NCBI GenBank assembly: GCA_916613615.1
Contig: OU744727.1
Span: 20,344,093-20,408,092, forward strand
Length of the DNA stretch: 64,000 nucleotides
Source: Steromphala cineraria
Taxonomy: Eukaryota; Mollusca; Gastropoda; Trochida; Trochidae
Reading direction: 5' to 3'
The position numbers were made by a program, and so were the translations under genes. The notes under the pieces were generated by a model that saw only the letters and a list, made by a program, of their open reading frames with translations, was not told where the DNA came from and did not search any database. Every line of letters starts with the position of its first letter. The first letter of the stretch is position 1. Shown in pieces: positions 39,601-44,909 of the stretch.

Positions 39601-42600
39601 TTAAAGCAACATCTTTTCATCCAATGTGCAAAATGACCCATTTCCCCCTGCATTCCCCATATATATATATCATATAAGGGCAATGGCCTCTTTCATATTT
39701 AGAGGACAAGTTGAAAAACTGAAAATGGTTCAATGTCAAAGATGTCTTTCCCAATCCCTGCATTATTGAAGAAAATAGACACAAAAAACACTTACCGATT
39801 CGCTGGTGATTGAGATTGACCTCAATGTCGTCTGATCAGGGGTCAAAGGTGAAGGTTGGTCACGCTGAATAGTCCCACTCTTGATGTGCCAATAGTACGC
39901 TCCATCATTATCTGAATAATGCAAATATGATTATTTCTTTGTCTAGATATTGTGTTTTTGTAAAGTATCTGATCAAACCACAGAATCTCTCAAAATGAAT
40001 CAAAGGTCATTTGAGTTCCTTTGAAATCACAGTAAAATTAAACTATGAGTATATTTTAGACGAAGAGTAGTAAATGTGTAGGCAAAACTGGTATAACCTT
40101 TTTGTACATTTTTACCATGGTCCAAAGTGAATGATATCTTTTCAAGGGAAGGATTCTTAATACATTCAAAATTTATCATCTAAATTACAAACTTTGAATT
40201 TCAAAGTTGTCTTGAAATTCAAATGTAGGCATTATTCTTTTATCAGGAATTAATACTCATATATCACATATGCAAAGAGTTCACATTCAAAGCAACATTC
40301 GAAGATATGAATCTAGTTATTCAAAATCATACATGACATTTAAATTTGAAGCTTGAAGTTCTGTAATTCAAATCAGACTAGGGGCTTACAATAGGGTAAT
40401 TTGCATGTGGAGGATTGAATTTCACTTGGTTCAAAGAGACCCCATTATTTGTCAAACAGAAACCACAAACACTGAATATTGTAAACAGAATTACAGTGAT
40501 CAAACTTTTGTTAACTGTAAAATGCCTTTGGTGTGAATTTGGACATTAATACACTATTTACTTAATACAATACGTTACAACTGCCATTTCCCAAAGGCCA
40601 ATTTTAATTCACAAATCAATAGAAAGTCTTGTTAATGCCTAATCCATTACTGAATCAATTAAAGGTGTACAAATATTCTATGAAACCAAAGAATTTTTCT
40701 TTACAACTGTTTTCCCCTAATTCCATGATTATTGGATTAAAATGTTCTTCTTTACATTATGATGCAGTTCAAATTACCAGTTTCATCATCCTTGAAAATG
40801 TTAAATTCTTACTAAGAACTATTGTTTATATAGCATGAATATTTTAATTTAATTTGGAGAAATAATGAAACATCTACAAACATTCAATATCTTAAAATAA
40901 TTTCTCAATGCATTTGTGATAGAGATCAACTTAAAACGCATTAATCCATTAAGAATGAATTCAAAGGCATTAAAGCAACTTAAAATTCATGTCGAAAGAT
41001 TTACTTCAAGCAAGACAAGAATCTTCACTTTAGAGTATATTGTTTAAAAAGTCACGTCTTTAGAATCTAAAACATGAAGTGAACATTCTGCAAAACATGT
41101 TGGCAACCAATTCAAAAGCGAACACATTTTGCTCATTGAAACAACTGTTTACATTGCCGATACAGCAACTCCAATTATCCCTGCAGGAATTGAGATTTGG
41201 ACCTTTTTTCTGGAGCGAGCATTCGATGATATCGGCGAGATGACGCAAACTTGACTAAATAGACTTAACAAAGCCAGAGCACCCAAGCGAAATGAAAGAG
41301 GTTAGTTTTTGGAACATTCACTACGGACCCTGACAGGTTAATGGACCTGAAGATGTTTTTTGCTTTTTTTTTATTTGTATAATTATACTACTGCACACAA
41401 CGTGAGCTTTCCTCAACGGATAACTCTGTTATCCTGACGCTATCAGTAACGCAACAACGCTTCAGTTTCGGCTTAATCTTGGTTGCAACTTCCTCTGATG
41501 ACACTCAGTTTGTGAACAAGATCGCTACTAGGTTTGAGAGCTAAATTTACACGGAGGTGTTAGTTTTTTTAATATCTGTTAGATTCTTTAAGGGCTTTCA
41601 ATCATGATTTTACTGATATTAACTGATAAGGAGCATCTGTTAGATTTTTAAAGAATGTAATGTTCTAAAGCTTTGTTTTAATTTCAAGATAACTTAGTTT
41701 ATTGCAACTCATAAAATGACAGTTCTACTGTTGCCTGATACATTGTTGATTCGTTAGACATGTCTTGTCATAACAATTTCTAATAAAAATAAGTCCCGCA
41801 TCTGAACTTCCATACCCAAAGTGCTGTTAACATGGATTCGATATAGCAATGTATAGAAAAACTTAACTGAAAACTAATGAATTAAAAATATTGGAAAAAT
41901 TTGAAAAAGGAAATTTCTAATTGAGGCTTCCCAGTTGGTGTGACCATTCCTTCAACTTGTTTTAAAGGTTTGATAAAATAATTGAAAGCATTTTGACAGG
42001 AATAAAAGAATGAAATCAATGGCAGGATGATCCTGGCTTCAGTTTGTTCAAGAAGACTGATCATATCCTGAAATACCGTATAATGGGCTTGACAACACTT
42101 TTCTTGATATTCCAATCTTGTAATTGATTGTCAACAAAATGCTTCAATTAAAAGATGAAATATTTGAATTGTTAAGAATTGTTCACGCAACCATTTAATA
42201 TTTCTTAATTAATTATAACTTTCTAAGTAGAACAAGGTTGATCAGTCATGTCAACCACTTCCAATTCATTGATTTAAGAGACGTAGAATAACCCAAAGGA
42301 TGTAATTTCATAAACATATTTCAAACAAATATTCCCTGGAACTTATTTTCCATTAAAAATGTTCCAATAGACCTGTAGCTTCTTCATCGAAATAACTTGT
42401 TAAATCAAAATTAAGTTTTTTATTAAAAATCTAAATAATCACCTTCACATTTCTCCCAACCTGGTGGCAAAATCTCTGAACTTTCGTCCGATTCGCTAGC
42501 CAATGAATCTTCAGTGCTCGCCTGTAAAAAGATAATTCACATGTTTGCAAAAACAGATTGTAGGAAACTTCAATTTGTAAATCGTGGCAACAACCTGACA

Positions 42601-44909
42601 GAATGTTGATCCAATAAATGGATTTCTTGATCAATTCTACGCCCAATACATCTGAATACTTTTCACGTCTTCAATCACATTCCACTGAAAAAATATCACA
42701 GCAAAACCAATGCTTCATCTTTATTGGCAATTTAAAAACGCAAACCATTTTCACCATCACACATAATTATATCAAGGTGGCGAAAACCTAATCCCGTAAT
42801 GTATTTTGTTTTAATTGGGTCCCAAACTGTACACAATTTTGCATTTAGCCTGAGGTAAATATGGCACTGGGAATCTAAATTGGACTGATCACTTCTCTAT
42901 GATGGTAAATGCCTTTAGTGTCATGGTCGACTGGATCTACAGCCATACTTGAAAGGAATTTGTAATTCTCATTTATTCCATTGGGGCTCTAGCTCGCCTC
43001 TTATACAGTCTCCAGTGCCTAATTCTGCTGATGTAAGCTACTGGGTTTATAACTGCATGAAGCTTCCATACTGGTGTCAACATTAACCCCTTTGGTGCCA
43101 TCTATTCTTAATAGGTTCAGATTCTGTTTAGATTCTTAAAGTCAATGGAGTTACAAAGATGATTTGGGCTTAAAATCTATATGTTGTATTACAGAGCCTT
43201 AATTTTGAATGTTAAGAGATTATTCTGGATATTTTGAAGGAAAAAACATGAATACTAGCTATATGTTATCATAATTATTTTCAAGTAATTGATCATGGGG
43301 TAATTTCACTATTAGCAGCATGCTGCCCCTTTATTTTTCTAAAACTTTTATCAAACTGTCAAATAAAGAAGTGTCATCCATATAATTTCTTTGTCTTCCT
43401 TATACTATCAACTTCTTGAATGACACTCAAAAAGTTCTAAAATTCTACCAAATATTCAAATGCCCAATCTGGAATGCAACAGCAGTGGTGTCAGAGGATT
43501 TTGAATCGCATTTCGTCACAATTAAAAAAGTTATAATTTGCCATTGCATTATATGAAGTAAAGTAAAATATTGATGTCCACCTACCTCTTCTTCTGGAGC
43601 CTCTTTCTGAGGTTTGTTGACCTCGATCTCCTCATCGTGACCTGTAGTAGAGGTCGGGGTCACTCCATCGTCAGAGCGAGCATCTGATTGGATCCCACTG
43701 TCGTTAGAATCCGGTGAGTTGATCATAGTGTTACCCTCATATCTGTAAAACATGAATACATTAAATGATTTAGCCTGAGGGATGGCTGAAAGACTTAATT
43801 GTAGATTTGACAAAACATTGAAAGGACTACATAATATTCTGACGTCAATTTTCATCAATAATCAAGTAAGAGTGTACGTGATAGCTGCGCTGTCACATTT
43901 AGGTGATTTTACTAACTAGCTTGTCATTTCCAATTTCTGTAATTATTTGAGGACTTACTCTAAATGTGTATACATACATATATACAGTCAATTTCATAGA
44001 GCTGGTGTACACAAAAATGACAATAGTTTCTTTTACTTCACTGTGGTGGCATAGATTGTCAGTTATTTTATATGGTGTTACGATGAAGGTTAATGATTTT
44101 ATGGACAAATAAAGAAATTCAACTTATTCTCCTTGCTCATTATAATTACTTGAAAATGGTGTAAATATTTGCACTGAACATCACATATAATGCAAAATAA
44201 AAATTGTTTTCCCTATAACCTTTTGTCCCTCACATGGTGTCTTTAATGATTATATCCAAACCATAACATTATTTGCAGGTTAAAAAACATATGCTCAAAA
44301 AAAAACATATGCTCCTACAGAATCAAGAAATTTTTGGAACTTCAAAATCAACTTACTTCTCCTCAGGCGATTTCTGTTCAAGCGGAGTGATATCCCCTGA
44401 CGCAACATCAAGGCCATCATCAGGACTATCCGGACTCTCGATATGGGTTTTCTGTCGTTCCCTCGCCTTGGCCTCCAGCAATGAATAGTAATCCATGAAC
44501 CCCTTGGGTTTAGGTGGGCCTCCGGAGCTGTACTTGACCTCATCAAGGTCACTGATCTCCGTACTGTCAAGCAACTCGTCTGTTTCATCCATGTCGTGAT
44601 GACGTCTGCCATAAGTCTCGTCATCGCTGTTTTCATCACTGTCTGGAGAGTTCAGCTTGTCCAGGATGAAGGTCTTGTCTGGAGAGAGGAGCTGAACCGG
44701 GCTGATCATTCCCATTTCCGAGAGGCCGATGTTTGCATAATTCTTGCGGTTCTTGCTCAGCTTGTTATCAGAGTTGTTTTTATCATTCTCGCTGAAAAGG
44801 TTTTCATTGAGACTGCTACTGTTGTTGTTATTGTTGTTGAGACTGGAATGGAGGCTGTCGTCAAAGTGGTAGTTGGGGTTAGCGAAGCTCAGATAGGTGG
44901 CATCGGAGT
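15568..44909 (-). CDS. APBB: Fe65-family adaptor (amyloid precursor protein-binding family B, APBB2-like), spliced, 5' end missing
   Basis: Fourteen exons and one optional microexon join into about 706 residues with no internal stop. Order: acidic Asn/Ser-rich N-terminal part (1-237), WW domain (about 254-284), Ser/Thr-rich linker, PTB1 (about 362-505), PTB2 (about 544-672), basic tail (683-706) and a TAA stop. Fe65 proteins are cytoplasmic and nuclear adaptors. In known members PTB2 binds the cytoplasmic tail of APP-family receptors, PTB1 binds LRP, CP2/LSF or Tip60, and WW binds proline-rich ligands such as Mena. Diagnostic words are IRVWGVGRDNGR, DFAYVARDK, CHVFRCDTPA, ECRVRFLSFMG and LRYQKCLDA. 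The human homologues have 710-758 residues, so only a short N-terminal piece is missing. The first visible exon starts in mid-codon and has no early Met, so a 5' exon lies upstream. Family assignment is very secure; orthology to APBB2 rather than APBB1 or 3 is less so, since invertebrates usually have one gene. Confidence 0.96.
15643..18822 (-). other. Fe65 intron M-N
   Basis: 3180 bp. It contains the 68-bp duplication at 17858-17988, and a CAGTGACGGATCTACAGGAG-type start of a dispersed repeat near 16688 that runs into G-rich sequence. The segment 17399-17470 is locally GC-rich. No additional exon was found. Confidence 0.7.
17858..17988. repeat. 68-bp direct tandem duplication
   Basis: GTTACATTCTCTATTGAATA and the following bases up to CCCGTAGTAG occur at 17858 and again at 17926, essentially unchanged. 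It is intronic (M-N) and recent by its identity. Confidence 0.88.
18823..18888 (-). CDS. APBB: Fe65 exon M: end of PTB2 helix and start of tail
   Basis: Acceptor TTTATTTCAG, donor GTAAGG. 22 codons, residues 661-682, phase 0 at both ends: LRYQKCLDAHPQTPKTPSQS, then GK. LRYQKCL.A is the invariant end of Fe65 PTB2. After it the tail becomes Pro/Thr/Ser-rich with TP sites. The donor sits inside an AAGGGAGATAATTCT word shared with the dispersed repeat at 14155-14465. If the donor were skipped the frame would read on into AT-rich sequence, so splicing to exon N is preferred. Confidence 0.95.
18889..19989 (-). other. Fe65 intron L-M
   Basis: 1101 bp. About half of it is the 120-bp tandem repeat at 19235-19705; the remainder is AT-rich. 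Confidence 0.75.
19235..19705. repeat. 120-bp tandem repeat of TTGCTACTGTATATTGCTACC units
   Basis: Each 119-120 bp unit contains four sub-units of about 30 bp built on ATTGCTACTGTATATTGC. The anchor CAATGAATCATTATTTGAAT occurs at about 19365, 19484 and 19604. Almost four units are visible, with point differences. The plus-strand open frame 19465-19698 results from this repeat. Confidence 0.88.
19990..20098 (-). CDS. APBB: Fe65 exon L: PTB2 last strand and C-terminal helix
   Basis: Acceptor TTGTTACAG, donor GTACGT. One base completes K624, then residues 625-660: LCAFIMHAAQDQFYAHVFHC, then EPSGGPLCKTIEAACK. It aligns with vertebrate AFIM..G...F.CHVFWCEPNAG..SEAVQAACM. The conserved HVF-x-CEP is intact, while the usual Trp of FWCEP is His here. 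The plus-strand frame over this region (19768-20127) is a shadow. Confidence 0.96.
20099..20705 (-). other. Fe65 intron K-L
   Basis: 607 bp, GTGAGT to TTGTTACAG, with a TATATATATA tract at 20355-20364. No other feature seen. Intron J-K (20780-20946, 167 bp) is similarly plain. Confidence 0.75.
20706..20779 (-). CDS. APBB: Fe65 exon K: PTB2 core
   Basis: Acceptor TTCTTTCAG, donor GTGAGT. Residues 600-623 plus two bases of K624: RPENKIDECRVRFLSFMGIA, then MSNV. ECRVRFLSFMG is the most recognisable word of the Fe65 PTB2. The following residues, MSNVK-LCAFIM across the junction, differ from the usual KDVHTFAFIM, so the strand 5-6 turn is diverged in this species. Confidence 0.97.
20947..21062 (-). 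CDS. APBB: Fe65 exon J: PTB2 helix 1 and following strands
   Basis: Acceptor TTGTACAG, donor GTATGG (weak at positions 5-6). Residues 562-599, ending in phase 0. GMETLNEAIDRAYRKVPPER is helix 1 of PTB2, followed by WLFVNVAVAPSTLTISEHG. The VNVAVAPSTLTI strand resembles human APBB1 (VSVAPATLTIL, from memory). It is followed directly by exon K. Confidence 0.95.
21063..21549 (-). other. Fe65 intron I-J
   Basis: 487 bp, GTTTGT donor to TTGTACAG acceptor. The minus-strand open frame at 21035-21322 is intronic and not a gene. Confidence 0.8.
21550..21636 (-). CDS. APBB: Fe65 exon I: start of PTB2
   Basis: Acceptor TCCTCTTCAG, donor GTTTGT (non-consensus at position 3). Residues 533-560 plus one base of G561. 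ASFPTPMEEPKKNI precedes RCHYLGQMEVNRPTG, the first strand of PTB2 (vertebrate KFHVQYLGMLPVDKPVGMD). FPTP also matches the vertebrate lead-in. PTB2 is the domain that binds APP-family tails in known Fe65 proteins. Confidence 0.95.
21637..21916 (-). other. Fe65 intron H-I
   Basis: 280 bp, GTATGT donor to CTCTTCAG acceptor; no feature seen. Confidence 0.8.
21917..22146 (-). CDS. APBB: Fe65 exon H: C-terminal PTB1 and inter-PTB linker
   Basis: Acceptor ACATTTCAG, donor GTATGT. Residues 456-531 plus one base of N532. DFAYVARDKMSRRHMCHVF, then RCDTPARQIANTLRDICKKI and MVER, form the last PTB1 strand and C-terminal helix, nearly word for word the vertebrate pattern (CHVFRCDTPAKAIA...ICSKIM.ER). The rest (TAMQRLSRPTDLPNLEKNN and following) is the variable linker to PTB2. 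The plus-strand frames at 21837-22185 are shadows. Confidence 0.97.
22379..22440 (+). repeat. Dispersed GAGTGAGTGAGT...TTGGCAATA...CATTAGCAGCG repeat, copy 1
   Basis: The segment shares GAGTGAGTGAGT, a GTTTAGTGCC-type word, TTGGCAATA and TCATTAGC in the same order with copies at 39319-39380 and 56063-56290. It resembles a repeat I associate with gastropod genomes, where GAGTGAGTGAGT leads into a GCCGC and GCAATAT core. Confidence 0.6.
22989..22994 (-). CDS. APBB: Candidate 6-nt microexon (inserts Arg-Glu in PTB1)
   Basis: On the minus strand a pyrimidine tract, CCCTCTCTCTTCTCTCAG, is followed by GGAAAG and then GTAACT. Between exon G (ending ..GGG CG) and exon H (starting G GAC TTT), the six bases keep the frame and read CGG GAA AGG GAC, that is R-E-R-D instead of R-D. 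Established for vertebrate Fe65: a 6-bp, neuron-enriched mini-exon adds Arg-Glu at this same GR/DFAY junction (neuronal form GRERDFAYVARD). The CU-rich tract resembles PTBP-binding repeats that silence neuronal exons outside neurons. Six bases alone are weak evidence; it is the combination of position, frame, residues and strong tract that persuades. The rest of the intron lacks a comparable pair in what I read. Confidence 0.8.
23691..23818 (-). CDS. APBB: Fe65 exon G: PTB1 core strands
   Basis: Acceptor CGTTGCCAG, donor GTCAGT. Residues 413-454 plus two bases of R455. The peptide GKDLFMDLDSNSLRLLDTQ, then DFSLLNSQPIHSIRVWGVGR and DNG, forms the central beta strands of PTB1. SIRVWGVGRDNGR is almost identical to vertebrate APBB2. 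The exon stops exactly at the Gly-Arg junction where vertebrate Fe65 genes carry the optional Arg-Glu mini-exon. Confidence 0.97.
23819..24622 (-). other. Fe65 intron F-G
   Basis: 804 bp, GTGAGT to TTGCCAG. Contains GATGAGGATGAAGATTATCA-type simple sequence near 23930. Nothing else seen. Confidence 0.75.
24623..24830 (-). CDS. APBB: Fe65 exon F: start of PTB1
   Basis: Acceptor TTTTCACAG, donor GTGAGT. Residues 344-412. An acidic lead-in (HEEPNTEKPIR) is followed by FAVRSLGWVSIDEEDLTPER, then SSKAVNKCIVDLSLGRNDIN and DVVGRWGD. This is the hallmark first strand and helix 1 of Fe65 PTB1 (vertebrate KCFAVRSLGWVE...EEDLAPGKSSVAVNNCI). The family's Lys-Cys before FAVRSLGW is Ile-Arg here. The exon ends in phase 0 within the loop after helix 1. 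An antisense frame at 24498-24836 is a shadow. Confidence 0.97.
24885..25720. repeat. Degenerate repeat carrying ACAATTTGCATAT octamer-like words
   Basis: CATCCTGACC-x-ACAAAATTTGCATATTCT occurs at about 24891 and 24951 (61 bp apart), then in weaker form at about 25254, 25410 and 25670. All copies keep the order GACC, a 5-8 base spacer and ATTTGCAT (or ATTTACAT). ATTTGCAT is the POU-factor octamer. The block is intronic (E-F) and clearly repetitive, but too diverged for me to fix its unit length. Confidence 0.55.
26738..26985. repeat. G-run element: three units of GGGG...CAAATTTTTTTTGTGAGAGCGGGG
   Basis: It starts at CAGTGGCGTAGGAACGG, a common opening for short dispersed repeats in invertebrates. 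Three units of about 80-90 bp follow, each with a poly-G run, a T-run and TGTGAGAGCGGGG or TGTGAAAGCGGGG. The G runs at about 26873-26890 and 26931-26941 are long enough to be replication- and sequencing-unstable. The proline-rich minus-strand frame here is a by-product. Confidence 0.65.
28381..28701. mobile_element. MITE-like element with ~48-bp terminal inverted repeats
   Basis: The left end begins CCCCACAGAGGCAGATCAAG and continues to CAGCCTCTGTT near 28428. The right end (about 28653-28700) is its reverse complement with only a few mismatches, ending GGCCTCTGTGGGG. The element is about 321 bp, has no coding capacity and lies in intron E-F, 56 bp from exon E. This is the form of a non-autonomous DNA transposon. 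No clear target-site duplication was visible at the edges, so the superfamily is unknown. Confidence 0.82.
28757..28878 (-). CDS. APBB: Fe65 exon E: linker between WW and PTB1
   Basis: Acceptor TTGTTGCAG, donor GTGAGT. Residues 303-342 plus two bases of L343. A Ser/Thr-rich stretch (STVTSSSIPSTPTSVTSNTE) leads into DHLQEFEGHALQYAAKSLQS. The second part aligns with what I recall of vertebrate APBB2 (LKEFEGATLRYASLKLRN), a short conserved segment just before PTB1. The exon is clearly GC-richer than the flanking introns. Confidence 0.92.
30080..30175. repeat. GAGATCAAGA simple repeat
   Basis: Repeated AGAGATCAAG and AAGATCAAGATCATCATC words over about 90 bp; an imperfect microsatellite in intron D-E, just left of the inverted-end element. 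Confidence 0.75.
30286..31481. mobile_element. 1.2-kb element with 21-bp exact terminal inverted repeats
   Basis: The 21 bases at 30286-30306 (starting CCGTATCCTCGCGGGTATAA) are exactly reverse-complementary to 31461-31481. Both ends also carry a GGGGGGTGGGCTTTAA word in direct orientation (30342-30357 and 31379-31394), so the termini are complex. The interior is AT-rich and has no transposase-like frame. I read it as a non-autonomous DNA element or a nested insertion between two related fragments. No target-site duplication could be confirmed. Confidence 0.65.
31620..32180. repeat. Degenerate ~130-146-bp tandem repeat
   Basis: GGTCAAGGTCA-x-GTATGGCA-like words recur at about 31766, 31912 and 32041, each followed by a CAGTTCAGAT/GGCAGGTCAG word. 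The block is bracketed by two GGTTAAGTGAGGCCAA words at 31627 and 32175. Old and diverged. Confidence 0.5.
33605..34035. repeat. Tandem repeat, about 169-bp unit, 2.5 copies
   Basis: Three starts share GTGAAGTTTGACAACTT or a close variant followed by GTTGAGGAAATT and a GATGTA word (about 33611, 33781 and 33950). The third is truncated. Copies differ at many positions. Intron D-E. Confidence 0.7.
37740..38830. repeat. Three diverged copies of a repeat ending CCAGACATCTCCAATACCT
   Basis: CCAGACATCTCCAATACCT lies at about 37870, 38180 and 38755. Upstream of each is a shared order of words: a gap-rich GTACA-AAGTGTTT, AGGT-x-AGC-ATCT and CAGACTCA-GATTG. The 21-bp minisatellite at 38309-38551 sits between the second and third copies. 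Confidence 0.6.
38309..38551. repeat. 21-bp minisatellite (GATCAAAAGTTTGAACCCAGT), 11.5 copies
   Basis: The unit is GATCAAAAGTTTGAACCCAG plus one base, with variants AAGCTTG, AACTTTG, CCGATG and CCCGATA. Because 21 is a multiple of three and the unit has no stop in several frames, long open frames arise on both strands (for example DQKFEPS repeated on plus, and IIGFKLL repeated on minus). No codon bias or flanking exon signals support translation; it lies inside Fe65 intron D-E. Confidence 0.92.
39319..39380 (+). repeat. Dispersed GAGTGAG...GCTTGGGAAATAT...CCATTAGGGGCG repeat, copy 2
   Basis: Same word order as the copies at 22379-22440 and 56063-56290, with CTGCTTGGGAAATATCTCAG closest to the 56-kb copies. 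Confidence 0.6.
39523..39630. repeat. Loopless 108-bp palindrome (54-bp arms)
   Basis: The arms 39523-39576 and 39577-39630 are reverse complements with two mismatches and no spacer; the centre is GATATATATATC. The left arm's GTTGCTTTAACCTTTGAATT core is also repeated directly upstream at about 39491, giving two direct and one inverted copy. TGCAAAATGACCCA just beyond the right arm matches, in inverse, TGGGTCATTTTGCA at 39463-39476. Such fold-back structure is typical of template switching or a MITE fragment. It is 165 bp from exon D. Confidence 0.92.
39796..39911 (-). CDS. APBB: Fe65 exon D: second half of the WW domain
   Basis: Acceptor TTATTCAG, donor GTAAGT. The exon encodes residues 265-302: NDGAYYWHIKSGTIQRDQP, followed by a Ser/Thr-rich linker ending ISITSES, leaving phase 0. 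YYWHI followed by a G-T turn is diagnostic of the Fe65 WW domain (vertebrate YYWHIPTGTTQWE..P). The second signature Trp of WW domains is replaced here by Arg (R280, codon CGT at 39862-39864). The terminal Pro is kept. The change would alter the XP groove that binds proline-rich ligands, so ligand choice may differ from the vertebrate WW. Confidence 0.95.
39912..42442 (-). other. Fe65 intron C-D, inside the WW domain
   Basis: 2531 bp. Mostly AT-rich unique-looking sequence. The segment around 41220-41530 is somewhat richer in GC but shows no exon-like frame. No repeat was identified. Confidence 0.7.
42443..42521 (-). CDS. APBB: Fe65 exon C: first half of the WW domain
   Basis: Acceptor TTTTTACAG, donor GTGATT (a weak, non-consensus donor). 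It encodes residues 238-263 (ASTEDSLASESDESSEI, then LPPGWEKCE) plus the first base of D264. LPPGW is the conserved opening of WW domains, with the first signature Trp at 259. The acidic serine cluster just before it matches the acidic approach to the WW domain in vertebrate Fe65 (for example ETDSDLPAGW in human APBB1, from memory). The exon boundary inside the WW domain is in phase 1, and exon D supplies exactly the two bases needed. Confidence 0.92.
42522..43585 (-). other. Fe65 intron B-C
   Basis: 1064 bp, GTAGGT donor to CAG acceptor, AT-rich. No repeat or regulatory element stands out. Confidence 0.75.
43586..43742 (-). CDS. APBB: Fe65 exon B: acidic linker before the WW domain
   Basis: Acceptor TTTTACAG, donor GTAGGT. 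One base completes K185, then 52 codons give residues 186-237, ending in phase 0. The peptide is acidic and Ser/Thr-rich (YEGNTMINSPDSNDSGIQS, then SDDGVTPTSTTGHDEEIEV) and looks disordered. The segment is compatible with the Ser- and acid-rich stretch before the WW domain in vertebrate Fe65 proteins, which contains multiple phosphosites. No domain is present. The open frame continues past the donor for some codons, but the phase match to exon C supports splicing at 43585. Confidence 0.85.
43743..44356 (-). other. Fe65 intron A-B
   Basis: 614 bp, GTAAGT to a TTTTACAG acceptor. AT-rich. I see nothing beyond a short A-rich duplication at 44283-44311 (two AAAAAACATATGCTC words). Confidence 0.8.
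44357..44909 (-). CDS. APBB: Fe65 exon A (first visible): acidic N-terminal region
   Basis: Acceptor TTTACAG at 44910-44916, donor GTAAGT at 44351-44356. The exon covers residues 1-185 and starts with the last two bases of a codon. It opens with DSDATYLSFANPNYHF, which contains a PTB-ligand-like phi-x-NPxY motif at 9-14. Next come a run of six Asn (25-30) and a long Ser/Asp/Asn-rich acidic stretch, as expected of the disordered N-terminal half of Fe65. Residues 137-153 (GFMDYYSLLEAKARERQ) resemble a segment I recall from vertebrate APBB2 (FLNYYADLETSARE...), a conserved island in an otherwise variable region. The SPDSPDDG and SPEEK words are potential proline-directed phosphorylation sites. 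Antisense frames at 44273-44488 and 44596-44934 are shadows. Confidence 0.9.

Larger units (their letters stand above)
28879..39795 (-). other. Fe65 intron D-E (largest, 10.9 kb)
   Basis: This intron separates the WW and PTB modules and holds most of the intronic repeats: a 1.2-kb inverted-end element (30286-31481), degenerate tandem repeats at 31620-32180, 33605-34030 and 37740-38830, the 21-bp minisatellite (38309-38551) and the 108-bp palindrome (39523-39630). The interval 33260-33560 is GC-richer and non-repetitive; 36100-36450 is likewise unique-looking. Either could hold an enhancer, but nothing in the sequence proves it. No extra exon was found. Confidence 0.75.
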
